Part shown: piece by piece, positions 13,963 through 19,700 of the stretch
Layout: every line of letters starts with the position of its first letter
How positions within the stretch are numbered: the stretch's first letter is position 1
Source: Dehalococcoidia bacterium
GTDB lineage: Bacteria; Chloroflexota; Dehalococcoidia; Dehalococcoidales; E44-bin46
Direction of reading: 5' to 3'
Assembly: GCA_004376105.1 (NCBI GenBank)
Contig: SOKA01000005.1
Location: 1-19,700, forward strand
DNA length: 19,700 nt
Position numbers and translations under genes: made by a program
The notes under the pieces: model-generated
What the model was told of the DNA's origin: nothing
Database searches by the model: none
What the model saw: the letters and a program-made list of their open reading frames with translations, nothing else

Positions 13963-14082
13963 CTCTGTCTAGAACCGAGACCTCCAACGGTTCCCCTCAG
14001 TGTTTAATGATGGTATGGGTTCAGTGATTCAGCTACGCCAAGTAGGTGAAGTTGAAAACCACCATTGGCAAGGGGAGGATGT

Positions 14083-15048
14083 ATGCAGATTCAAACCAGG
14101 ATGTTCTTGTTAATCGCACTTCTCTTTGGCATTCTCTATGGTGTAATCACTGGTGTCGGTACTTGGATGGGAGCTGGGAGTGCTGTATTGTACATTATCC
14201 TGGCCTTCGTCTTCCTCGGTATCCAGTATCTGATCAGCCCTTCTATAGTTGGCCGGACGATGAAGATAAGGTGGGTTTCGGAAAAAGAAGCGCCGGAGCT
14301 GCACCGGATGGTGGCCGAACTTGCCGAGAAGGCGCATGTTCCTAAGCCTAAAGTTGGCATCTCACAGTTATCTATACCAAATGCCTTTGCCTTCGGTCGA
14401 ACGCAGCGGGATGGGCGAGTCTGTGTTACGCGGGGCATCCTGAATCTACTGAGCAAGGGCGAACTTAGGGCTGTTCTGGGGCACGAGATATCTCACATTA
14501 AACACCGTGACATGGTAATCATCACCTTACTTTCGGGCATCCCGCTTATAATGTTCTGGATTGCCTGGGGTATGATGTGGGGAGGGGCTTTCGGTGGCCG
14601 CAGGCAGGGGGGTGGTTACGCAGCCCTAATCGGACTCGGCGCTTTCCTCCTTTACTTTATAACCAATCTCCTAGTGCTCTATGGCTCTAGAATACGTGAG
14701 TACTATGCCGACCTGGGGAGTGTTCGGTTGGGAAATATGCCGCATCACCTAGCCTCAGCGTTATATAAGCTCGTCTATGGGAATGCGCGCTTGAGACACA
14801 GCGAGGAACTCAAACGGGTTGAGGGAGTCAAGGCCTTCTTTCTCAACGACCCCTCCCGGGCGTGGCGTGAGATAAGGGAGCTATCCCAAATTGACCGGGA
14901 TATGAGTGGCACTATCGACCATGACGAACTTATGGAACTTCGTCAAAAGGAAGTGCAGCTGAGCACCACTGGTAAACTGATGGAGCTTTTTAGCAGTCAC
15001 CCTAATATGCTCAAAAGGATAAAGCACTTATCCACCCTTGCTGTTTGA
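14083..15048 (+). CDS. htpX: HtpX-like M48 membrane metalloprotease with EF-hand-like loop
   Basis: A 321-residue zinc protease of the HtpX family, which degrades damaged membrane proteins. Two N-terminal membrane helices (about 7-25 and 33-52), the zinc motif HEISH (134-138) in LGHEISHIKHRD, two more helices (about 147-168 and 180-200), and SRIREYYAD with third ligand E206. IPNAFAFG before the zinc motif is also typical. After the core, D271-R-D-M-S-G-T-I-D-H-D-E282 fits a canonical calcium-binding EF-hand loop, which E. coli HtpX lacks. ATG 14083 follows GGGGAGG with close spacing; an upstream TTG at 14065 would read through that site. No heat-shock promoter was recognised. Confidence 0.92.
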   Translation: MQIQTRMFLLIALLFGILYGVITGVGTWMGAGSAVLYIILAFVFLGIQYLISPSIVGRTMKIRWVSEKEAPELHRMVAELAEKAHVPKPKVGISQLSIPNAFAFGRTQRDGRVCVTRGILNLLSKGELRAVLGHEISHIKHRDMVIITLLSGIPLIMFWIAWGMMWGGAFGGRRQGGGYAALIGLGAFLLYFITNLLVLYGSRIREYYADLGSVRLGNMPHHLASALYKLVYGNARLRHSEELKRVEGVKAFFLNDPSRAWREIRELSQIDRDMSGTIDHDELMELRQKEVQLSTTGKLMELFSSHPNMLKRIKHLSTLAV

Positions 15049-15148
15049 TGCACAGCTTAACTAATCATTAACCAAGACTACGTACTGCTAGAGTTGCATT
15101 TTCTCTGAACCTGATTTCAATTTCAATAAATAACGTAGGAGGGGGAAA

Positions 15149-15802
15149 ATGGGGCGACTAAGTCGAGTGAGATGGTGCTTACTAGGTTGTCTGATAGGTG
15201 TGCTTGTCTTCATAGGTGCATCTGTTTTTCTACCCGGCAGGCTTACTAATGCGGTAAAGCGAGTGGCTAACAACGATTATGCCTGTAAGGCAAGAGCCCT
15301 CACCGAACAAGAGGCCATTGAGGAGCCCACTCTCGTTGAGATGGTCATTGAGACTGTGGGGATAAGTGAGGTTGATCCCCACCCTATAGTAGTTTTGAAA
15401 GAGAAGGCCGGGGAACGCTATCTTATCATTTCGATTGGTTTTGCCGAGGCAAATGCCATAGCAGTAATCACTGAAGGAGTCAGTGTACCACGGCCATTGA
15501 CCTCTGATTTGCTGTTCTCCATTATGAATAGACTGGGGGCAAGCGCCAAGTCCATTATTATTAATGACATTCAAAATCATACTTTTTACGCTAACATCGT
15601 TCTCAATGTTAATTGGACGGAGATGAAGATTGACTCCCGCCCTAGTGATGCCATCGGCATTGCAGTAAGAGCCAAAGTACCTATTTACGTTGAGGAGGCA
15701 GTCTTGGATAAGGCAGGGATTAAGCCAGACCAAGACACAGATGGTTACATCCTTATGCCGGTAGAAACCGATAGACCAGGTGTCAGCCTCCGAGCCCCTT
15801 AA
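15149..15802 (+). CDS. Membrane-anchored bifunctional nuclease domain (DUF151) protein
   Basis: A 217-residue protein with an N-terminal hydrophobic segment (about 9-29, ending in FLPG), then a complete DUF151/BFN domain from about residue 62 to 190: EMVIETVGISEV, PIVVLKEKAGERYLIISIGFAEA, RPLTSDLLFSIMNRLGA, INDIQNHTFYANIVL and SRPSDAIGIAVRAKVPIYV. Soluble members (often about 160 residues) have been reported to have DNase and RNase activity in plants, and a Mycobacterium/Thermotoga type is structurally known; the bacterial role is uncertain. The hydrophobic start would tether the domain, probably facing out if it acts as a signal anchor. ATG 15149 has AGGAGGGGG upstream. It stands alone between htpX and the thrS leader. 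Confidence 0.85.
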   Translation: MGRLSRVRWCLLGCLIGVLVFIGASVFLPGRLTNAVKRVANNDYACKARALTEQEAIEEPTLVEMVIETVGISEVDPHPIVVLKEKAGERYLIISIGFAEANAIAVITEGVSVPRPLTSDLLFSIMNRLGASAKSIIINDIQNHTFYANIVLNVNWTEMKIDSRPSDAIGIAVRAKVPIYVEEAVLDKAGIKPDQDTDGYILMPVETDRPGVSLRAP

Positions 15803-15832
15803 CTATACCGCTGAGCCCCACAATCTAAAAGA

Positions 15833-15861
15833 TTGCACTTATAGCTAGTGGCTGGTATAAT
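15833..15861 (+). promoter_or_regulatory. thrS operon promoter
   Basis: TTGCAC (15833-15838), 17-base spacer, TATAAT (15856-15861). With a start near 15868 the thrS leader is about 175 bases, long enough for RNA-based control. Confidence 0.65.
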
Positions 15862-15945
15862 ATGGTTTGTAGGCAATGGGTTAAACCATAGTTAGAATAT
15901 TGTTTATAGGCGAATTTATAGATTTTATTAAAGAAGAGCAGTAAC

Positions 15946-15971
15946 GGGGATGGTTAAAACCTCTCGTCCCC
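15946..15971 (+). promoter_or_regulatory. Possible antiterminator hairpin in the thrS leader
   Basis: GGGGA (15946-15950) pairs with TCCCC (15967-15971), with an inner GGTT/AACC pairing. It uses AACCTC, which is also the 5' arm of the next hairpin, so only one can form at a time. Confidence 0.45.
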
Positions 15972-15990
15972 AAGCAGGGTGGGAGGTTTT
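15956..15990 (+). terminator. Attenuator-like terminator before thrS
   Basis: AAAACCTC (15956-15963) and GAGGTTTT (15983-15990) form an 8-base stem with an inner CCC/GGG, followed by CATTTAATAG after the TTTT. It lies between the promoter and thrS, so it looks like a regulated terminator rather than the end of a gene. GGGTGG within the 3' arm resembles part of a T-box sequence, but no full T-box is seen. Confidence 0.5.
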
Positions 15991-16042
15991 CATTTAATAG
16001 ATTGGAGGGGTTCCAACAACGGTTGTTAACAAAGGGCAGCAA

Positions 16043-17779
16043 ATGACTGAAGATGAAAAGCTGGGGATAATGCGACATTCTGCGGCTCATGTCTTAGCCG
16101 AGGCGGTTCAGTCTATCTTCCCTGACGCCAAGTTTGGTATCGGGCCGGCTATTGAAAATGGCTTCTACTACGACTTTGATTTACCCCGCTCATTGGCTCC
16201 TGATGACCTACCACTCATTGAGACTAAGATGAGTGAAATAATCGCTTCAAATGTGCCTTTTGTTAGACAGGAAGTAACCAAGCAGGAGGCTCGACAGATA
16301 TTTGCTGCTCAGCCCTATAAGCTGGAGTTAATTGATGAGATTCCAGATGAGAAGGTCAGTTTGTATCGGCAAGGTTCATTTGTTGATTTGTGTCGTGGAC
16401 CTCATGTGAGTTCTACCGGGGAAATAAAGGCTTTTAAGCTGGTTAGCATTGCTGGCGCCTACTGGCGGGGCGATGAGCACCAACCTATGTTACAGCGGGT
16501 ATATGGTGTTGCTTTTGATACCGAAGAGGCTTTAGCTGAGCATCTAAAAAAACTCGAGGAAGCAATCAAGCGTGACCATAGGAAATTAGGCGCGGAGCTT
16601 GACCTGTTTAGTATCCACGAGGAGGCTGGTTCTGGGTTGGTTCATTGGCACCCCAAGGGGGCGGTGATACGCCGTGTTATTGAGGACTTCTGGAAGGATG
16701 AGCATATTAAGCGTGGCTATGATATCGTATACACCCCTCATATTGCTAAACTGGACTTATGGAAAACCAGCGGTCACTGGGAGTTTTATCGTGATTATTT
16801 ATATAGCCCGATGGAGGTAGAAGGGCAAGATTATATTATTAAACCGATGAATTGCCTGGGGCATATCTTGATTTATAAAACAAGGCAACACAGTTATCGG
16901 GAGCTACCACTGCGTTATGCTGAGCTGGGCACTGTTTATCGTTATGAACGCTCTGGGGTATTGCTTGGTCTGTCCCGGGTCAGGGGCTTTACTCAGGATG
17001 ACGCCCATATTTTTTGCCGTTTTGACCAATTAGAAGATGAGGTGGTAGGGGTATTAGATTTAGCTCGCTTTATGATAGACACCTTTGGTTTTACCAACTA
17101 CCAAGTGTTACTTTCTACTCGTCCTGAGAAATATGCTGGCACTATACAAGCTTGGGAGGAAGCTACTGAGACCTTGAGCCGAGCTCTGGCTCGGCTAAAG
17201 ATTGACTATAATATAGACCCGGGAGAAGGTGTATTTTACGGTCCAAAAATAGATATTAAGTTCGAGGATGCTCAAGGCAGAGGGTGGCAGGGCCCTACTA
17301 TTCAAGTTGATTTTAACCTGCCTCAGCGCTTTAATGTTACCTACATTGGGGAAGATGGCAAGGAGCACCTGGTAGCCATGGTACACCGTACTGTGCTGGG
17401 TAGTATGGAGCGCTTTCTTGCCTCGCTTATTGAGCATTATGGAGGTGCCTTCCCGGTATGGCTAGCCCCGCTCCAGGTAATGATAATACCGGTGGCTGAC
17501 CGCCATCTGGACTATACTTATAAGCTGGAGGCTGAACTTAGAAGCGAGGGGGTGCGGACAAAAGTTGATGCTCGGTCAGAAAGGGTAAACCTCAAAATTC
17601 GGCAAGCGCAATTGGATAAGATACCCTATATGCTGATAGTAGGTGACAAAGAGGTAGCCGCTTCTACCGTTTCCCTGCGTTTGCGCAGTGGTGAACAAGC
17701 GGCTTCTCAATCCGTTGACAGCTTCAAGGGAAGTGTCAGGGTAGCTATAGCCAATAAGGTGAAGGATTTAAGGTTATAA
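16043..17779 (+). CDS. thrS: Threonyl-tRNA synthetase lacking the TGS domain
   Basis: A 578-residue enzyme that charges tRNA-Thr, about 65 residues shorter than E. coli ThrRS because it begins directly at the editing domain. Editing-site motif HSAAHVLAEA (H12, H16) and DLCRGPHV are present, so proofreading of serine is likely kept. The class II core has VYRYERSGVL (motif 2), DDAHIF and MVHRTVLGSMERFLASLIEHYGG (motif 3), supplying zinc ligands C271, H in DDAH, and H in MVHR. The usual MNCPGH reads MNCLGH: Pro is replaced by Leu at 272. The anticodon-binding domain (about 475-578) is complete. No TGS-coding frame precedes ATG 16043; that space is the leader. infC, rpmI and rplT follow. Confidence 0.95.
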   Translation: MTEDEKLGIMRHSAAHVLAEAVQSIFPDAKFGIGPAIENGFYYDFDLPRSLAPDDLPLIETKMSEIIASNVPFVRQEVTKQEARQIFAAQPYKLELIDEIPDEKVSLYRQGSFVDLCRGPHVSSTGEIKAFKLVSIAGAYWRGDEHQPMLQRVYGVAFDTEEALAEHLKKLEEAIKRDHRKLGAELDLFSIHEEAGSGLVHWHPKGAVIRRVIEDFWKDEHIKRGYDIVYTPHIAKLDLWKTSGHWEFYRDYLYSPMEVEGQDYIIKPMNCLGHILIYKTRQHSYRELPLRYAELGTVYRYERSGVLLGLSRVRGFTQDDAHIFCRFDQLEDEVVGVLDLARFMIDTFGFTNYQVLLSTRPEKYAGTIQAWEEATETLSRALARLKIDYNIDPGEGVFYGPKIDIKFEDAQGRGWQGPTIQVDFNLPQRFNVTYIGEDGKEHLVAMVHRTVLGSMERFLASLIEHYGGAFPVWLAPLQVMIIPVADRHLDYTYKLEAELRSEGVRTKVDARSERVNLKIRQAQLDKIPYMLIVGDKEVAASTVSLRLRSGEQAASQSVDSFKGSVRVAIANKVKDLRL

Positions 17780-17856
17780 TTTGATTACTCTAAGCGAGTA
17801 TGTTATAGTTCTTGCCTGTAAAACACCTGGGCTTGAAGGAGGTAAATAAGGACATA

Positions 17857-18378
17857 ATTAAGAAGCTGCGTGTTAATGAGAGGATCATAGCTAAAGAGGT
17901 TCGCCTCGTGGGAGAGAAGGGAGAGCAGTTAGGCGTTATGCCCTTAGCCCAGGCACGGGAAATAGCGAGGAAGCAAAACCTCGACCTTGTTGAGGTAGCG
18001 GCAAACGCAGTACCTCCTGTATGTCGCCTTCTTGACTATGGAAAGTATAAGTATGAGCAAGCTAAGAAAGAGCGCGAGGCTAGGAAGAGCCAGAAGGTTT
18101 CGCTTTTGAGGGAGGTCCGGTTACGACCTAGGATAGATAACCATGATTTTGAGGCTAAGACCAGGTTAGCAAGGAAACTGCTGAATGGTGGGGACAAGGT
18201 TAAGGTGACTGTAATGTTCCGAGGGCGTGAAATCACACACCCCGATATTGGCTTGAGGCTACTGCAGAGGATGACAGAATCACTAAAAGAAGCGGCTTCT
18301 CTCGAGAGACAACCATCAATGGATGGCAAGAGAATGATTATGATCTTATCACCGGTAACCACTCAAAAAACTAAATAA
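17857..18378 (+). CDS. infC: Translation initiation factor IF-3, probable AUU start
   Basis: IF-3 binds the 30S subunit, keeps it apart from 50S and checks the start codon. The N-domain has LRVNERI and VRLVGEKGEQLGVMPLAQAREIA, with LDLVEVAANAVPPVCRLLDYGKYKYE, and the C-domain has VRLRPRIDNHDFEAKTRLARKLL and VMFRGREITHPDIG. No ATG exists near the right place. A strong AAGGAGGT (17836-17843) precedes in-frame ATA (17854) and ATT (17857); from ATT the product is 173 residues, the family norm, and aligns with proteins starting I-S-K. An in-frame TTG at 17812 would add 15 unusual residues and lacks a ribosome site. Rare AUU-type starts on infC are known to let IF-3 control its own translation. Confidence 0.88.
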   Translation: MKKLRVNERIIAKEVRLVGEKGEQLGVMPLAQAREIARKQNLDLVEVAANAVPPVCRLLDYGKYKYEQAKKEREARKSQKVSLLREVRLRPRIDNHDFEAKTRLARKLLNGGDKVKVTVMFRGREITHPDIGLRLLQRMTESLKEAASLERQPSMDGKRMIMILSPVTTQKTK

Positions 18379-18401
18379 GGGAAGGGTAAAGGAAGCCTAG
18401 G

Positions 18402-18605
18402 ATGCCGAAAATCAAAACCCATAAAGGAGTGCAGAGCCGCTTCCATATTACTGGCAGCGGCAAAATTATGCGGACTAAGGGTGGGAAAAGCCATTTGCGC
18501 CGTCGAAAGGCAAAACGGGCTAAGCGCCTTTATGATGAAACAATACCGGTAAGCTCTAGTGATAAGGTTCGGATAAAAAGGCTTTTACCTTATGGAATTA
18601 GATAG
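18402..18605 (+). CDS. rpmI: 50S ribosomal protein L35
   Basis: A 67-residue basic protein of the large ribosomal subunit. It begins MPKIKTHKGVQSRFHITGSG and continues KIMRTKGGKSHLRRRKAKRAKR, the usual L35 pattern, and ends in LLPYGIR. Length is normal. The ATG at 18402 lies 23 bases after infC, with AAAGGAAG upstream. The order infC-rpmI-rplT is conserved across bacteria. Confidence 0.97.
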   Translation: MPKIKTHKGVQSRFHITGSGKIMRTKGGKSHLRRRKAKRAKRLYDETIPVSSSDKVRIKRLLPYGIR

Positions 18606-18614
18606 GAGGATATT

Positions 18615-18974
18615 TTGCCACGGGTAAAGAGAGGTATGACCGCTCATCGGCGACATAAGAAGGTGCTAGCCCTGACCAAAGGGCATAGGGCAACCAAGCA
18701 CTCCCTTTATCGTCGAGCTCATGAGTCTATGCTCAAGTCACTGAGCTATGCCTATAGCCACCGCCGTGAGCGAAAGGGTGACATGAGGCGTCTGTGGATT
18801 TCACGGGTTAATGCCGCGGCTAGAGCTCAGGGCCTTACCTATGGTCAATTTATGGATGGCTTAAGAAAGTCTGGGGTTGAAATCAACCGTAAGCTGTTAG
18901 CCGATATAGCAGTTAGGGAGCCTGAATCCTTTGCTAATCTGGTAACCATAGCTAAAGGCAAAGTTCAGGACTAA
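18615..18974 (+). CDS. rplT: 50S ribosomal protein L20
   Basis: A 119-residue large-subunit assembly protein that binds 23S rRNA. It has the N-terminal extension PRVKRGMTAHRRHKKVLAL, then KGHRATKHSLYRRAHESMLKSL-type helices, RRERKGDMRRLWISRVNAAAR, and the C-domain with YGQFMDGLRKSGVEINRKLLADIA. It starts with TTG 18615-18617, five bases after AGGAGG. In other bacteria L20 represses this operon by binding its mRNA; no such site was identified here. Confidence 0.97.
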   Translation: MPRVKRGMTAHRRHKKVLALTKGHRATKHSLYRRAHESMLKSLSYAYSHRRERKGDMRRLWISRVNAAARAQGLTYGQFMDGLRKSGVEINRKLLADIAVREPESFANLVTIAKGKVQD

Positions 18975-19005
18975 AAGATTATCTAGGTAACCCTATCCTC
19001 TGTAT

Positions 19006-19032
19006 CCCCTTCCTCTTATCAAGGGGAAGGGG
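19006..19032 (+). terminator. Hairpin after rplT
   Basis: CCCCTTCC (19006-19013) and GGAAGGGG (19025-19032) make an 8-base GC-rich stem with an 11-base loop, 32 bases after rplT. The downstream AAGATAATTTC is not a clean T run, so it may be a weak terminator or a dispersed hairpin repeat. Confidence 0.5.
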
Positions 19033-19048
19033 AAGATAATTTCTTATG

Positions 19049-19063
19049 AGGGGCTCCGCCCCT
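19049..19063. repeat. Second short hairpin, possible dispersed repeat
   Basis: AGGGGC (19049-19054), TCC loop, GCCCCT (19058-19063), then TTAAG. Together with the preceding hairpin it resembles a two-stem intergenic repeat rather than a standard terminator. Confidence 0.35.
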
Positions 19064-19089
19064 TTAAGACTCCCTATTAGTATATTCTC

Positions 19090-19119
19090 TTGACCCTTTT
19101 GCTACTGATAACCTATAAT
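19090..19119 (+). promoter_or_regulatory. Promoter for the exonuclease-like gene
   Basis: TTGACC (19090-19095), 18-base spacer, TATAAT (19114-19119). The start would be about 19125-19126, two to three bases before the ATG, again a leaderless arrangement. Confidence 0.65.
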
Positions 19120-19127
19120 CCAGAATA

Positions 19128-19679
19128 ATGAAGAAGGAAATATTCTTTGATTTAGAAACCCAGCGTTGGTCGACAGAGGTGGAGGGCGGATGGAACAATA
19201 TTCGTGGGTTCGGTTTGTCCATTGCAGTGTCTTGGGATAAGGGACATGGGTTTCGTGATTGGTCTGAGAGTAAAGTGCAAGAGCTGATTAAGGAACTAGC
19301 ACAGTTTGACACGATTATCGGATTTAACCTACTAAAATTTGATTATGAAGTGCTGAGCGGGTATGCAGATGATGTCCACATGCTATTAGATGGAAAGACA
19401 TTTGATATTTTTATTGATGTGAAAGATCGCTTACCGCATGATGTGAAGTGGCCAAGTTTAGAAGAAATATCTTCGCCTACATTAGGAATAGAGAAATTGG
19501 GGACTGGATACGAGGCAGTGAGTTGGTTTCAAGAGGGGAAAATTAAAGAGGTAATAAATTATTGTCGGCAGGATGTGGAACTGACAAGAGAGATTTACGA
19601 ATATGGACGGGAACATGGACTGATTTACTATTGTCCAACCAGAGGAGTAAGGATTGAGGTTAAAGTGGATTGGAAATAG
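19128..19679 (+). CDS. DEDDy-type 3'-5' exonuclease-like protein
   Basis: A 183-residue RNase H-fold protein. The acidic residues of DEDD exonucleases are in order: D8 and E10 in FFDLET, D72 in IIGFNLLKFDYEVL, and D149 in NYCRQDVEL with Y145 four residues before it (YxxxD, the DEDDy subtype). A C-terminal strand follows and the frame ends without a polymerase or helicase domain. Such lone domains are often related to the exonuclease parts of family B polymerases or to YprB-like proteins; the substrate cannot be told. ATG 19128 has no ribosome site but lies at the predicted transcript start. Codon use looks more AT-rich than that of the ribosomal genes before it, which may point to a different origin, though this is only an impression. 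Confidence 0.75.
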   Translation: MKKEIFFDLETQRWSTEVEGGWNNIRGFGLSIAVSWDKGHGFRDWSESKVQELIKELAQFDTIIGFNLLKFDYEVLSGYADDVHMLLDGKTFDIFIDVKDRLPHDVKWPSLEEISSPTLGIEKLGTGYEAVSWFQEGKIKEVINYCRQDVELTREIYEYGREHGLIYYCPTRGVRIEVKVDWK

Positions 19680-19700
19680 AAATATTGTTTAATCAGGGGG

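Noticed and set aside
13972..13993. GAACCG/CGGTTC hairpin after tRNA-Val as a terminator
   Set aside because: Short stem with a 10-base loop, followed by CCCC and not T.
15946..15990. T-box riboswitch for thrS
   Set aside because: Only a GGGTGG fragment matches; no NACC-GCG part, stem I or specifier loop could be drawn, and the fragment lies in the terminator arm. Kept as an unclassified attenuator.

Overview
This window looks like a chromosomal segment from a Chloroflexota bacterium, most likely of the Dehalococcoidia type. That is inferred from the gene order (a PcrA helicase, an endonuclease-type MutL, LepB, ribD-E-BA-H and thrS-infC-rpmI-rplT), from the protein sequences, and from several promoters placed so that transcripts would start almost at the ATG. 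It is not proven, because no 16S rRNA or other decisive marker is present.

Positions 1-4150 (minus strand) hold an arsenic-type accessory operon. A consensus promoter with a palindrome at its start site drives arsR (with a CVC metal-binding motif). Next come a stand-alone HdrA N-domain-like cysteine protein, a ferredoxin with an Asp in a cluster-ligand position, two overlapping tandem copies of a tiny unknown gene, a small CxxC thioredoxin-fold protein, an ArsF-like lipoprotein, an ArsG/CcdA-like membrane protein, and the start of an Acr3 arsenite exporter cut by the window edge. Read together, these could form a thiol-electron chain from the cytoplasm across the membrane to an outside thioredoxin-like reductase, next to arsenite export. 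This is the most unusual part of the window.

Positions 4187-8679 hold DNA-processing and export genes: pcrA and mutL (plus strand), each with its own strong promoter, and lepB (minus strand), which overlaps the mutL end. LepB has Cys where the catalytic Ser is expected. Positions 8800-12326 are a complete riboflavin operon, ribD-ribE-ribBA-ribH, with no FMN riboswitch visible.

Positions 12417-15802 are a mixed housekeeping stretch: a small EF-Tu domain 2-like protein, a small coiled-coil/CxxC protein, the biotin transporter BioY, tRNA-Val(GAC), an HtpX-type membrane protease carrying an EF-hand-like loop, and a membrane-anchored bifunctional-nuclease-domain (DUF151) protein.

Positions 15833-18974 are the translation operon: a promoter, a leader with two mutually exclusive hairpins, thrS (no TGS domain), infC (probably a non-AUG start), rpmI and rplT. 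After two hairpins comes a lone DEDDy-type exonuclease-like gene. No gene-free stretch exceeds 300 bases; the longest (15803-16042) is the thrS promoter and leader. I saw no insertion sequence, CRISPR array, phage gene or replication origin.
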